Source of the DNA: an uncultured Gilliamella sp.
GTDB lineage: Bacteria > Pseudomonadota > Gammaproteobacteria > Enterobacterales > Orbaceae
Reading direction: 5' to 3'
Length of the DNA stretch: 39,238 nt
NCBI GenBank assembly: GCA_945271295.1
Contig: CALYPG010000025.1
Location: forward strand, 1 to 39,238
Part shown: positions 16,702-26,419 of the stretch, piece by piece
How the letters are laid out: each line of letters opens with the position of its first letter
How positions within the stretch are numbered: the stretch's first letter is position 1
The notes under the pieces: generated by a model
Seen by the model: the letters and a program-made list of their open reading frames with translations, nothing else
Told to the model about the DNA's origin: nothing
Database searches by the model: none
Position numbers and translations under genes: made by a program

Positions 16702-17256
16702 TTAATCCTTTGGCGATAAACAAGGTTTAGTATCTGCATTATTTACCAAAGACGTGATTAAACTCTCGGCTTGAGCTTGCGTTTTTTCAACTTTACCAAT
16801 AATACAAATTTCATTGTCGGTAATTTTGCTTATTACTTGATAAGTTACTGTCAAATCTTCACCATTTTCTAAATTTTCGGTTGCAACAAATGGGGTAATT
16901 AAGGCAACGGGTTGCTGTTTACCGTTAATGGTTTTTAACCACCAGTTAGCCTGACCATCAATCGATGAAAAGCCAGATGAAACAATTTCCCAATAATTTA
17001 ATGATGCTTGTTGTTTACTTGGTGTGATGACATCAATTGACATTCGATCATCATCATAAAGGACATCAAGCATATACCCACTTGGACCTGGGCATCTGTC
17101 AGCAGTACTACCTGTTACTTCTTCTAAAACAGTACGGATACAATGCTCACCAGATAAATCACTATAATAGTTTGAAAGTTGTGGTTCTGAGGCCAGGCAA
17201 TTGGTTATATTAAAACCCCAAAAACCAATTAAAAGAGCAGAAATTATTTTTTTCAT
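16702..17256 (-). CDS. Secreted hypothetical protein (184 aa)
   Basis: I do not recognise this family. The N-terminus MKKIISALLIGFWGFNITNC followed by LASE is a Sec signal peptide with likely cleavage after residue 22; no proper lipobox is present. The mature part contains cysteines in EHCIRTV, DRCPGPSG, EICIIGK and KPCLSP, an even number suited to periplasmic disulfides. The sequence looks like a small globular domain with alternating strands (DVLYDDDRMSIDVITP, EDLTVTYQVISKI). It lies downstream of the SPFH gene on the same strand, but a strong hairpin at 17435-17474 separates them, so it probably has its own promoter. Confidence 0.65.
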   Translation of the reverse strand: MKKIISALLIGFWGFNITNCLASEPQLSNYYSDLSGEHCIRTVLEEVTGSTADRCPGPSGYMLDVLYDDDRMSIDVITPSKQQASLNYWEIVSSGFSSIDGQANWWLKTINGKQQPVALITPFVATENLENGEDLTVTYQVISKITDNEICIIGKVEKTQAQAESLITSLVNNADTKPCLSPKD

Positions 17257-17434
17257 TGTAGTTATTCCTTAACAAATTAATTTATTATTAATAATTTTAG
17301 CTATTCTCTACGATTTATTTGAATATAACAATTATAAAAATAAGTGTCATATTTTTTAGAAATTAAACAGTTGATAACGACTTTTTGGATACAAAATAAA
17401 TTAACTACAAAAAAGTTAAGTTTATTTAAGCAAT

Positions 17435-17474
17435 ATAATAAAGCCAGTATCTTTTACCATACTGGCTTTATTAT
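17435..17474 (-). terminator. Strong hairpin terminator after the SPFH gene
   Basis: Perfect 16-bp arms (17435-17450 and 17459-17474) enclose an 8-base loop. The core is GCCAGTAT/ATACTGGC, and the outer arm on the minus strand is the U-rich TTTATTAT. It lies 36 bases past the stop of the gene at 17510 and could work in both directions. Confidence 0.75.
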
Positions 17475-17509
17475 AAATAGCAAACAATGTTGAACTATTT
17501 TACATTTTT

Positions 17510-18529
17510 CTAAAGTTTTTCTAATAGTTGGGCCTTTTTCGCATTAAATTCATCTTGGGTTAAAATTCCTTCATCAACCAGTTCTTTCAATTGTTTTAAT
17601 TGCTTAATAATTGTTTCATTGTTATTAGTTGCGGTAGTTGTATTTGCATTATTAGCACTGTTGTTTAAATCAAACGATTTTGCTAATTCCATACCTGCAC
17701 CGAGTTGTAAGCCTGCACCAGCAAGTCCGCCTTCATTTTGGGCGGCATCACGTAATGCTTTGAGTTTTTCATGTTCAACATAATTTAAACCGACTTCTTT
17801 TGCAGCTAATGCATCGGTGCGTGAATCAGCTATTTTACTTATACGATCTAATGTATCTTGACTAAATGAAGTAGCTTCAACCTGAAAATCATCTAAAACA
17901 AGTCCCAATTTACTAAAAGTAATTTTCAGATTTGATTTAATTTGTTCAGATAATTGTACCAGCTGTGAATCAATATTTTGATATGAATAACTTTCAGTAG
18001 CTAATTGCGATGTTATGGTCGGAATAACACGTGATATTATTAAGTTACTCAGATCATTAGCCGTATATATCGATTTTGCCCCTATTATCTGACTAAAAAA
18101 CAGCTCCGCTTGTTCAATTTTAATTGAATAAGTACCATAGGCACCAAGTTCAACAGGGAATTGATATACGGCATCAACATACTTAATTGGTGTTGATGTT
18201 CCCCATTTTTGATTTACCAAACTAGCCATACGGAAAAAGTAAACATGCATTTTGTGTTCACTTTCAAAGCTTTGCAAAATTTTTATTAAATTAGTAATAA
18301 AAGGATGATTTGAAGTTGAAAGTTCATAAATTCCAGATTTTGTTAAAACATCAATAACCTCACCTTTATAAACTAAAATACAACCTTGTCCAGGATTAAC
18401 AATTAATTTACTTGCGTTTTTTATCTCATTTGTTGGTGGTTGGAATTCATAAAACAATACATTAGGATCTTGATTTGTCCATTCTATAACTGTTTTTAAT
18501 TGCCTTTTAAAAAAATTGCTTAAAGCCAT
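17510..18529 (-). CDS. SPFH-domain protein with C-terminal SHOCT motif
   Basis: The product has 339 residues. Residues ~40-235 resemble the SPFH/band-7-like family of the B. subtilis YdjI (virion-core-like) group: VNPGQGCILVYKGEVIDVL, then a helical stretch and LGLVLDDFQVEATSF. A glycine-rich linker (EGGLAGAGLQLGAGMELAKS) leads to a C-terminal SHOCT-type helix pair, KQLKELVDEGILTQDEFNAK. There is no signal peptide or membrane span, so it probably associates peripherally with the membrane. It follows the zinc-ribbon membrane protein gene by 21 bases on the same strand and is almost surely co-transcribed with it. In B. subtilis a related set (YdjGHI) works with PspA; a membrane-stress role here is inferred. 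Confidence 0.8.
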   Translation of the reverse strand: MALSNFFKRQLKTVIEWTNQDPNVLFYEFQPPTNEIKNASKLIVNPGQGCILVYKGEVIDVLTKSGIYELSTSNHPFITNLIKILQSFESEHKMHVYFFRMASLVNQKWGTSTPIKYVDAVYQFPVELGAYGTYSIKIEQAELFFSQIIGAKSIYTANDLSNLIISRVIPTITSQLATESYSYQNIDSQLVQLSEQIKSNLKITFSKLGLVLDDFQVEATSFSQDTLDRISKIADSRTDALAAKEVGLNYVEHEKLKALRDAAQNEGGLAGAGLQLGAGMELAKSFDLNNSANNANTTTATNNNETIIKQLKQLKELVDEGILTQDEFNAKKAQLLEKL

Positions 18530-18550
18530 ATTAAATTACCTTATACTTAA

Positions 18551-19948
18551 TTATTTTTCCTTAGCTAAAGTTATTTTTTGTGTAATTGTTCCATCAGAAC
18601 CAATCATCACATATTCACCACATTTATTCTTAGTAATGAAACCATCATTGTAAGGAGTCATTTCTTTAATCTTAATTTTATCTTCAGATAAAGTCCAAAT
18701 TACTTTACCACTATTAGTATCTAATTGTTGATAATTATAATGCGAATCAGGACTTGCACTAGTTTTTGTTTTTATAACTAATGTATTATCATTAGCATAA
18801 ACAATTTTCGGATTAAAATACAACCGATTCGGCGTTAAATTTTGATGAGAAACAAGTTTATAACCCGGATGAACACTTTGAACGTTATAGAAATAATAAG
18901 CACTCTCAGCATCAGTAAACTTACCTGGACCATCTGGATTGTTATCACCTACCTTCGCTGAGATAATGCTATAATGATTTTCTCCATCAGGACTAATATA
19001 AGTAAACTTAATTAATTTAAAATTATCATCATACTTTTTAGCAAAATCAAATGTAGTATGCTCACTGGTATCTTTAGGTACCCCAAAATCTTTTTTCTGC
19101 ATATAAAAATCATTATCATCAATATAGGCTTTATCATGTAATGGATAATAATAAATTTTTTTGCCATCATCAGTAAGTATATGAAAAGCTCGTTCTGGTG
19201 AACCTTGAGCTATTGTGATGTTAGCTGATGCAATTCCGGTATTATATTGAGGGTAATTATTAAGTAACGATGAAGTTACATCCGTTAAAGTAAAATTCTT
19301 TTTATCAAGTAAAAAAACAATGCTTTTTTTAACAATCAGGTAAGTTTTATCTTTACTGAAATCATAGTAATCCAAATCAATATTATTAAAACTTGAACTA
19401 TCTTGTTTTAATTTATCAAGCTCTTGCTCCTGAATAATTTTGTTTGCTAATAAATCATGAACGACAAAATAATATTTAGATTTAGTTTGGAACGATTTAC
19501 TGTATTCACGCTTAACAATACTTATTACATAAGGCTTATTATCGACTATTTCTAATGAGCAATAATTATAATTAACACTTTGAAGGCTATTTTGTTGCTC
19601 AACCGAAGGGCTTATCGGAGTATTGATTGATGAAGTTTTAGTTTGTCGCGGCGGCGTATTAATTTCTTGATGATACGAAGGTTTTGAATTGAATGACACT
19701 GATATTATACTGATCAAAACAACAATGAAAATAATAGTACAAATTATGATAATAAGTATTTTTTTGTTTGATTCATCAAAATAATTTTTAACTGTTTTAT
19801 TTTGATATTTTATATTCACATTAATATCATCGTTATCTAAAATATACTCTGTATTACAATTATCACATAGATAATGTTCTGGCTTTATTTCCGTTTTTTG
19901 TACACTTCCACAATTAGGACATTTTATTACTTTAATTTGCTTTGCCAT
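18551..19948 (-). CDS. Zinc-ribbon membrane protein with large C-terminal domain
   Basis: The product has 465 residues. An N-terminal zinc ribbon has two CXXC pairs (Cys10/13 and Cys28/31). After a polar linker, a single hydrophobic span at about residues 64-88 (ILIIIICTIIFIVVLISIIS) would cross the membrane. A Ser/Gln/Pro-rich linker follows, then ~330 residues with repeated strand patterns (YYDFSKDKTYLIVKKSIVFL, NTLVIKTKTSAS, GKVIWTLSED) that resemble a beta-propeller. The likely topology is ribbon inside, propeller outside. It is the first gene of a pair with the SPFH protein 21 bases downstream. I do not know a named function. Confidence 0.7.
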   Translation of the reverse strand: MAKQIKVIKCPNCGSVQKTEIKPEHYLCDNCNTEYILDNDDINVNIKYQNKTVKNYFDESNKKILIIIICTIIFIVVLISIISVSFNSKPSYHQEINTPPRQTKTSSINTPISPSVEQQNSLQSVNYNYCSLEIVDNKPYVISIVKREYSKSFQTKSKYYFVVHDLLANKIIQEQELDKLKQDSSSFNNIDLDYYDFSKDKTYLIVKKSIVFLLDKKNFTLTDVTSSLLNNYPQYNTGIASANITIAQGSPERAFHILTDDGKKIYYYPLHDKAYIDDNDFYMQKKDFGVPKDTSEHTTFDFAKKYDDNFKLIKFTYISPDGENHYSIISAKVGDNNPDGPGKFTDAESAYYFYNVQSVHPGYKLVSHQNLTPNRLYFNPKIVYANDNTLVIKTKTSASPDSHYNYQQLDTNSGKVIWTLSEDKIKIKEMTPYNDGFITKNKCGEYVMIGSDGTITQKITLAKEK

Positions 19949-20121
19949 TCCTATTCACTCTAATAATTATTTTTTTGAAGATAAATCAAAGGTCATTTTA
20001 TCCATTTTATAAACAAGTGTCACTTGAATTGTATTACTGTTTTAGTTTAGTATTATCAAATACTAATAATCTAAGCGTTATACGTTTAACAATACAAAAA
20101 TGGTAAAACTATTTTAAGATT

Positions 20122-20318
20122 TTAATAAAAATGTTTATCTATTTTTCCAACAAAAAAGTTCGATATCTGAGGTTTCCAACCTTCCATATTTTCTCGACAT
20201 TTATCAAAAACTGCATCCCCTTTGCCATATTTTCGGCATAGTTCCTTAATAGGAATGCCGGCTTCTGCTTTTTTTAAAATAGATAAAATTTGATGTTTTG
20301 CTCTTTTTTATATTTAAA
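20122..20318 (-). pseudogene. IS3-type transposase OrfA fragment
   Basis: On the minus strand a frame ending at 20122 reads KHQILSILKKAEAGIPIKEL then CRKYGKGDAVFDKCRENMEG. This is the helix-turn-helix part of IS3-family OrfA, normally something like QIxxILKEAEAGxxVxDLCRKHGxSxxTFYxWRxKYGG. An IKKSK start lies in another frame just upstream (20298-20312), so a small deletion has shifted the frame. The catalytic OrfB is absent and no terminal repeats were seen. It is a dead remnant. Confidence 0.72.
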
Positions 20319-20370
20319 TTTTCTTTTGATTTTATCATAGCGAATTTTCTACTTGTTTGTTGTACTACTT

Positions 20371-20453
20371 TAAGAGATTGTTACATTATCACTGCTACTT
20401 GTAATAATGCAGCTCGTCGTTTAGATGAAAATCAAAAAGAAAATATGTCATAA
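20371..20453 (+). pseudogene. Stray fragment of a ybaB-like gene
   Basis: The plus strand reads IITATCNNAARRLDENQKEN then MS and a stop at 20451-20453. The real YbaB encoded at 32322-32660 reads [20 protein letters not shown]. The DNA is also similar, and GCTCGTCGTTTAGATGAA (20412-20429) is identical in both. Only the C-terminal third remains, with no start. It is a degenerate duplicate or a transferred piece beside transposase debris. Confidence 0.75.
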
Positions 20454-20568
20454 GTGATAGATGGTTACCTATCTTAGTTTCCAGAGTCATACTTTAGAAA
20501 CGTTATCCAAACAAGCTAAACCAACAATAAGTTGTACTAGTACTAACAATACTTATTAATATATATAA

Positions 20569-21993
20569 TCAAGGCATAAGACAAGCAGCTCTATATTTTT
20601 TCTCAGTCATGCCGCGCCAACCTATATTACCAGTCCAAATATGAACAGCGTTCATCATATCGCGGCCTCTTCGAGTAGATGTCCAATATAGAGGGCCCCA
20701 ATTTCTTGAATCACCAGGGTAGAAAAGTTGCCAATCACTATCTGGATAATTTTCTGTTGTCAATGATCCCCACTCGTTTAATATTCCTCCATTCCATTGC
20801 CCATTCGCTTTAGAACTAATTTCCCTGATATAATATCTTCTATTCGTATATTCTTCATCTGAAGGTATTCTATATCTTCCTGCAAGACTAGAACATAATT
20901 CAACACTTTTGTCATATCCACCCGGTTCTTGAGGAAAAACAATGTACCAACGCTGTATTTTAAAAGTATAGAGTAATTTTGTTTTATTTATATCCTTATA
21001 TAAATTAAAAGTTGAAGGAGAAAAATTTCCTCCGCCTGGTGCCTTTGGGCCTTTTAAAGTTACTCTCACTAACCCATTATGAGTAGTTAATAATAAACTG
21101 ATTCCATTCCCCGAAATTGGTGTAATATGTTGCCCATTAATATTAATTATCTCATTAGCATCACCAACTATTTTTAAGTCAAAAAACAAATTATCAGAAC
21201 CGGTTGTAGGGAAATTTTTTTCTGGATTGTCTAAATCATAAACATAAAATCCTTTGCGTGATTTCCAATTTGGACCATTACTAACGCCTTGACGATCGGC
21301 TTCTTCATACTTAAGGCTTGGTTGAATATAACAAATTTCTTGTGTATATTTTGGATAAATAAAGTAAGAATGACTACCACCTGTGAAAGAACTCGTTCTC
21401 GGTTCACCATAAGCAGTAGATAAAGAACCATTTGTCGCTTCTAAAGTCAATTTATAAGGAGCCTCACATCCTATTAATTTAGCATTTATATTATTTTTAA
21501 CAAAATCAGTTATATCTGTTTCATCTGAGTCTTGCCATTTTAATTTCAATGTTCCTGTAACAGTTGGTGAAGCATCTCCATCTTTATCAAACCAATAATT
21601 TGAATTAATAATAATATCATTCAATGATCTATTTGGATAATTCCTATTAGAAGATGGTAATTGAATATAGGTTTTTATATCAGAAAATTTTACCGTCTCG
21701 TCGTTAAGTTTAATTGGGTTAGATTTAGTTGACACATCTCCTGATGCAGTAATTAAATTATTATCTGGTAAAGTTATAGATAACAGATTTTCAATTGAAT
21801 TAGCTGTTGTTACTCCGCCATCAAAACTTAAATATGGACTATTCCCATATATGTATTGGCTGCTTTTTATTGATAACGCTATCACATTATTTACAGAAAA
21901 CGTAAAAATTAAAGTGACTAATAGCATTATTTTTTTTAAAAGGGAAAATTCATGAGTGACTAAATGACAATCTAAGCAACTGAATTTTAACAC
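20569..21993 (-). CDS. Secreted adhesin-like protein with C-type-lectin-like end
   Basis: The product has 474 residues. The start is a GTG at 21993 with AGGAG six bases upstream. This gives a long N-terminal extension (MLKFSCLDCHLVTHEFSLLK) before a hydrophobic signal core (IMLLVTLIFTFSVNNVIALS), similar to extended signal peptides of surface proteins. The middle is beta-rich. The last ~120 residues, with CSSLAGRYRIPSDEEY, repeated Trp (LYWTSTRRG, IWTGNIGWRG) and a final RAACLMP, suggest a C-type-lectin-like fold closed by a disulfide. It resembles the invasin-type adhesion-domain proteins (DUF823/ZirS-like) of enterics and Orbaceae. No translocator gene is adjacent. A perfect FNR-type box lies upstream. 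Confidence 0.65.
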   Translation of the reverse strand: MLKFSCLDCHLVTHEFSLLKKIMLLVTLIFTFSVNNVIALSIKSSQYIYGNSPYLSFDGGVTTANSIENLLSITLPDNNLITASGDVSTKSNPIKLNDETVKFSDIKTYIQLPSSNRNYPNRSLNDIIINSNYWFDKDGDASPTVTGTLKLKWQDSDETDITDFVKNNINAKLIGCEAPYKLTLEATNGSLSTAYGEPRTSSFTGGSHSYFIYPKYTQEICYIQPSLKYEEADRQGVSNGPNWKSRKGFYVYDLDNPEKNFPTTGSDNLFFDLKIVGDANEIININGQHITPISGNGISLLLTTHNGLVRVTLKGPKAPGGGNFSPSTFNLYKDINKTKLLYTFKIQRWYIVFPQEPGGYDKSVELCSSLAGRYRIPSDEEYTNRRYYIREISSKANGQWNGGILNEWGSLTTENYPDSDWQLFYPGDSRNWGPLYWTSTRRGRDMMNAVHIWTGNIGWRGMTEKKYRAACLMP

Positions 21994-22028
21994 TTTTCAC
22001 TCCTTTTTAACAATTCCATTTGTTTTTC

Positions 22029-22042
22029 TTGATCTAAATCAA
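22029..22042. promoter_or_regulatory. FNR-type palindrome upstream of the adhesin-like gene
   Basis: TTGATCTAAATCAA matches the FNR consensus TTGATNNNNATCAA at every fixed position. Its centre is about 42 bases before the GTG start at 21993. At that distance a class II activated promoter would leave almost no leader, so repression or a different geometry is possible. Confidence 0.6.
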
Positions 22043-22476
22043 TATATACCCAAAGTATAAAAAACCAATAATGGTTAGGCAAATATAAGTTTGTATAGAT
22101 TTGTTAATATTGTCAATATTAACGATATTTATAAATTGATATTAAGTTTTTGCCTCAATAAAAAATATAAGATATGGATCTATTTTATTTCGGTACTTGT
22201 TAAACAAGTTCTATCTTTGTTATTATATCTCACTTTCAATAAATTTGATTCACCATGCAGCGCATAACACTATGATATTATTAAGATATTTTACATTGAA
22301 TTATAACTAATGACTTATCGCTAAGATGGTTATTAATAATATTAAATACTCATCCTAAACATACTTTTTGGTGATCTTAATTATTTTATGAAAAAAGCGC
22401 TAATTTAATTTTTCTATTAGTTGATTGTGAACATTACCGATTTTAATGACTTTGACATTAATAAATAAAATAAAAC
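22043..22476. other. Intergenic, no gene seen
   Basis: This AT-rich gap lies between the promoter region of the adhesin-like gene and the guaA terminator. I found no open frame, RNA gene or strong repeat. Confidence 0.45.
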
Positions 22477-22503
22477 TAAAAAACCTTGCATAACAAGGCT
22501 TTT
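22477..22503 (-). terminator. Terminator of guaA
   Basis: On the minus strand a 5-bp stem CCTTG-TTATG-CAAGG is followed directly by TTTTTTAG. It begins about 30 bases after the guaA stop, in the right place and orientation. Confidence 0.65.
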
Positions 22504-22531
22504 AATCAATTCTTGGGTAATTGAGTTAGAA

Positions 22532-24115
22532 CTACTCCCATTCAATAGTAGCCGGTGGTTTGCCGCTGATGTCGTAGACTACTCGGGAAATGCCGTTGAC
22601 TTCGTTGATGATGCGGTTGGAAACTCGGCCTAGGAAGTCATAAGGTAAGTGAGCCCAGTGGGCAGTCATAAAGTCGATGGTTTCGACTGCTCGCAGTGAG
22701 ACGACCCAATCGTATCTTCGCCCATCCCCCATTACTCCTACTGAGCGTACTGGCAAAAATACCGTAAAGGCTTGGCTGACTTTGTGGTAAAGGTCTGCTT
22801 TATAGAGTTCTTCAATGAAGATAGCATCGGCTTGACGTAACAAGTCACAATACTCTTTTTTAACTTCGCCGAGTACTCGCACCCCTAACCCTGGACCTGG
22901 GAATGGATGACGATATAGCATATCGTAAGGTAAACCAAGTTCTAAACCAACTTTACGCACTTCATCTTTAAATAGTTCACGTAATGGTTCAACTAAGCCC
23001 ATTTTCATGTCTTCGGGTAAACCACCAACATTATGGTGAGATTTGATCACATGCGCTTTACCTGTGTCAGCGGCAGCAGATTCAATTACATCAGGGTAAA
23101 TAGTTCCTTGTGCTAACCATTTAACGGCTTTAAGTTTGGCTGCTTCTTCATCAAATACAGCAACAAATTCACGACCGATAATTTTGCGTTTGGCTTCCGG
23201 ATCAGCTTCACCTTTGAGAGCTGCTAAAAAACGATCTTCTGCATTCACGGCAATAATATTTAAACCAAATTTATTGCCAAACATATCCATAACTTGCTGA
23301 GCTTCGTTTAAACGTAATAAGCCATGATCAACAAACACACAAGTAAGTTGATCACCAATTGCTTGATGCAGTAATAATGCGGTTACCGATGAATCCACGC
23401 CACCAGATAAACCTAATAATACTTTGTCGCTACCGACTTGTTGCTTAATTCGGGCAACAGAATCAGTAATAATCGATGACGGTGTCCATAATTTTTCACA
23501 ATGACAGATATCAATCACAAATCGTTGTAGTAATTCAAACCCTTTAACAGTATGAGTAACCTCTGGATGGAACTGCACGCCATAAAATTGTTTTTCATCA
23601 TTAGCCATAATAGCAAATGGGCAACTTTCAGTCTGTCCAACTAATTTAAAGCTGTCTGAAATAGCTGTTACTTTATCGCCATGACTCATCCAGACATCTA
23701 ATTGATTAATACCGTCTTGATTAGTACTATCTAAAATGCCATCAGTTAATTTAGATGAACCTACGATGTCTACTTTTGCATAGCCAAATTCGCGTTGATT
23801 AGATCCCGTAACTTGTCCATTTTTGCCAACTTGAATAGCCATGGTTTGCATCCCATAACAAATACCAAGTACTGGTACACCTGCATTAAATACATATTCG
23901 GGGGCTCTTGGGCTATTGGCTTCGGTAGTGCTTTCTGGGCTACCAGATAAAATAATACCTTTAGGATTAAACTGTTTAATTTTTTCTTCAGACACATCCC
24001 ACGGCCAAAGTTCACAATACACACCGATTTCCCGCACCCTGCGAGCAATTAACTGAGTCACTTGCGAACCAAAATCAAGAATTAATATGCGCTGTTGATG
24101 GATGTCTGTTTTCAT
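22532..24115 (-). CDS. guaA: GMP synthase (glutamine-hydrolysing)
   Basis: This enzyme converts XMP to GMP using glutamine and ATP. The N-terminal class I amidotransferase has the nucleophile Cys86 ([10 protein letters not shown]) and His183/Glu185 (QFHPEVTHT). The ATP pyrophosphatase domain has the P-loop [17 protein letters not shown] near residue 235. The C-terminal dimerisation domain ends in [11 protein letters not shown], as in E. coli. I place the start at ATG 24115 ([18 protein letters not shown]), preceded by TTAGGT, giving 527 residues against 525 in E. coli; upstream in-frame ATGs would add a hydrophobic tail unknown in the family. guaB, its usual partner, is not adjacent. Confidence 0.97.
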   Translation of the reverse strand: MKTDIHQQRILILDFGSQVTQLIARRVREIGVYCELWPWDVSEEKIKQFNPKGIILSGSPESTTEANSPRAPEYVFNAGVPVLGICYGMQTMAIQVGKNGQVTGSNQREFGYAKVDIVGSSKLTDGILDSTNQDGINQLDVWMSHGDKVTAISDSFKLVGQTESCPFAIMANDEKQFYGVQFHPEVTHTVKGFELLQRFVIDICHCEKLWTPSSIITDSVARIKQQVGSDKVLLGLSGGVDSSVTALLLHQAIGDQLTCVFVDHGLLRLNEAQQVMDMFGNKFGLNIIAVNAEDRFLAALKGEADPEAKRKIIGREFVAVFDEEAAKLKAVKWLAQGTIYPDVIESAAADTGKAHVIKSHHNVGGLPEDMKMGLVEPLRELFKDEVRKVGLELGLPYDMLYRHPFPGPGLGVRVLGEVKKEYCDLLRQADAIFIEELYKADLYHKVSQAFTVFLPVRSVGVMGDGRRYDWVVSLRAVETIDFMTAHWAHLPYDFLGRVSNRIINEVNGISRVVYDISGKPPATIEWE

Positions 24116-24144
24116 TAATTTATACCTAATATATGACATAATAA

Positions 24145-24179
24145 GAAAAAATAAGAGGTGATATTGTATCACCTCTTAT
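24145..24179 (-). terminator. Terminator of pta
   Basis: Perfect 13-bp arms (24151-24163 and 24167-24179; core AAGAGGTGATA) are followed on the minus strand by TTTTTTCTTAT. It begins 26 bases past the pta stop and separates pta from guaA. Confidence 0.88.
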
Positions 24180-24204
24180 CTATGGTTTGAACTTTCTGCT
24201 GGGT

Positions 24205-26355
24205 TTATTTAGCAGTGTTTTGTTCTTGAGCTGATTGAATTGCAGTTAAGGCAATGGTGTAGACAATATCATCAACTAACGCACCGCGAGACAAGTCATT
24301 TACTGGTTTACGCATACCTTGTAGCATTGGACCAATTGAAACCAGATCCGCAGAACGTTGTACAGCTTTGTAAGTAGTATTACCAGTATTTAAATCAGGG
24401 AAAATAAATACTGTTGCTTTACCAGCTACTTGTGAATTTGGTGCTTTTGATTTAGCTACATCAGGCATGACCGCAGCATCATATTGTAATGGACCATCAA
24501 TCATAAGATCCGGACGTTTTTCTTGTGCAATTTTGGTTGCTTCTTTGACTTTTTCAACATCAGCACCTTGACCAGAACTACCGGTTGAGTAAGAGATCAT
24601 GGCAACTCGTGGTTCTATGCCAAACGCAATTGCTGTATCTGCTGATTGAATAGCAATTTCAGCGAGTTCTTGCGCATTTGGATCTGGATTAATCGCACAA
24701 TCACCATAAATATACACTTGATCTGGCATTAACATAAAGAATACAGATGAAACAAGTGAGCTTCCTGGTGCTGTTTTAATTAATTGTAATGGTGGACGAA
24801 TAGTATTAGCCGTAGTGTGCACTGCACCTGAAACTAAGCCATCAACTTCATTGGCTTCAAGCATCATTGTGCCAAGCACCACATTATCAGCTAATTGTTC
24901 ACGAGCAATCACTTCAGTCATACCTTTATTTTTACGCAGTTCAACTAAACGAGGAACATATTTTTCACGAATTGCGTCAGGATCGACAATCTCAACCCCT
25001 TTACCTAACGTGACGCCTTGTGAAGCAGCAACTTTACGAACTTCATCAGGATTACCAATCAACACACATTTAGCGATATTGCGTTCAGCACAAATTGCAG
25101 CTGCTTTTATTGTCCTTGGTTCATCACCTTCTGGTAATACCACCACTTTTTTAGCATTACGAGCAAGCTCAGTTAATTGATAGCGGAAAGCTGGAGGAGA
25201 CAACCGACGATTAGCATTTACTACCTGATTTAAAGATTTAATCCAATTTGAATCAATATGGTCGGCAATGAAATTTTGAGTATTATCCATACGTTCTTTA
25301 TCATCAACAGGAATTTCTAAATTAAACTGTTGTAAATTAATTGAAGTTTGGAAAGTATTGGTTTGAACAGTAAAGACCGGTAATCCTGTATCAAACGCTG
25401 GCTGGCATAATTTATGAACTTTTTCGTCTATTTCGTATCCCCCAGTTAATAAAACACCACCAATAGAGATACCATTCATAGCTGCTAAACAAATAGTCAC
25501 TAACACATCAGAACGATCTGCTGAAGTCACTAATAAAGCATTTGGTTGTAAGTGATTGATAATGTTAGGCACACTACGAGAACAGAATGATACATGCTTA
25601 ATGCGACGATTTTTTATACCACCTTCATTAATAATTTTTGCTTTAAAATGTTGAGCAATATCAAAAGTACGACAAGCACTTAAATCGATATTCCAAGGAA
25701 TACAACCTAGTACTGGTAAAGGACTATGTGCATTCAAATCCGCAATGGTAATTTTCTTATCACCAAATTTAGGTGTATGATAAATTTCCGAAACATCTGG
25801 ATGTGCAAGACTTTGTTCTTCTAATGGTGCATTCACTTTATTAACAATTACACCAACGATTTTTTCATTTTTGATTCCACCAAAATTAGAACGTGCAATT
25901 TCAATACGATCTTTAAGTTGAGCTGGTGAATCAGAACCCATATTAGCGACAAAAATAATTTCAGCACCAAGTGTTTTGGCGATATTATTATTTAACTCAT
26001 TAGCAAAAGGATAATCAGCCGTTGGCACAATACCTTCAACTAAAACCACATCAGCACCTTTAGTATTTTCTGCATAAAGTGCAACAATCTCTTCCATTAA
26101 AACATCTTGTTGATTTAAGCCTAATAAATTTTCAACATGGCTCATTTTAAGTGGTTTTAACGCAGGAATTTTGGTGTTATGACTAATTAAAGTAGTTGTA
26201 TTATCCGGAGCATCTCCGCCAGTTCTAGGTTGTGCTACGGGTTTAAATACATTGAGATTAATACCTTGACGCTCCATAGCTCGAATAACACCAAGACTCA
26301 CCCCTGTTAACCCTACATTGGTACCAGTTGGAATCAGCATAATTGTACGAGACAT
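24205..26355 (-). CDS. pta: Phosphate acetyltransferase
   Basis: This enzyme interconverts acetyl-CoA and acetyl phosphate, the first step of acetate excretion. It is the long, three-part enteric form of 716 residues. A P-loop-like N-terminal domain ([18 protein letters not shown]) comes first, then the DRTGG domain near 220-340, and then the catalytic PTA_PTB domain from about 390 to the end. Motifs in the last domain include [15 protein letters not shown] and [17 protein letters not shown]. The ATG at 26355 is preceded by AGAGGA. It lies 64 bases downstream of ackA on the same strand, but a strong terminator hairpin stands between them, so pta may depend on readthrough or its own promoter. 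Its product would use acetyl-CoA coming from the ato pathway. Confidence 0.97.
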   Translation of the reverse strand: MSRTIMLIPTGTNVGLTGVSLGVIRAMERQGINLNVFKPVAQPRTGGDAPDNTTTLISHNTKIPALKPLKMSHVENLLGLNQQDVLMEEIVALYAENTKGADVVLVEGIVPTADYPFANELNNNIAKTLGAEIIFVANMGSDSPAQLKDRIEIARSNFGGIKNEKIVGVIVNKVNAPLEEQSLAHPDVSEIYHTPKFGDKKITIADLNAHSPLPVLGCIPWNIDLSACRTFDIAQHFKAKIINEGGIKNRRIKHVSFCSRSVPNIINHLQPNALLVTSADRSDVLVTICLAAMNGISIGGVLLTGGYEIDEKVHKLCQPAFDTGLPVFTVQTNTFQTSINLQQFNLEIPVDDKERMDNTQNFIADHIDSNWIKSLNQVVNANRRLSPPAFRYQLTELARNAKKVVVLPEGDEPRTIKAAAICAERNIAKCVLIGNPDEVRKVAASQGVTLGKGVEIVDPDAIREKYVPRLVELRKNKGMTEVIAREQLADNVVLGTMMLEANEVDGLVSGAVHTTANTIRPPLQLIKTAPGSSLVSSVFFMLMPDQVYIYGDCAINPDPNAQELAEIAIQSADTAIAFGIEPRVAMISYSTGSSGQGADVEKVKEATKIAQEKRPDLMIDGPLQYDAAVMPDVAKSKAPNSQVAGKATVFIFPDLNTGNTTYKAVQRSADLVSIGPMLQGMRKPVNDLSRGALVDDIVYTIALTAIQSAQEQNTAK

Positions 26356-26380
26356 AAATTATTTCCTCTTAATTCTTCAT

Positions 26381-26409
26381 TAAAAAACAAACCGCCAATT
26401 TGGCGGTTT
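26381..26409 (-). terminator. Terminator between ackA and pta
   Basis: AAACCGCCAA (26389-26398) and TTGGCGGTTT (26400-26409) form a GC-rich stem. On the minus strand it is followed by a GTTTTTTAA tract. It starts 11 bases after the ackA stop and would reduce pta expression relative to ackA. Confidence 0.82.
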
Positions 26410-26419
26410 CAATTGTTTA

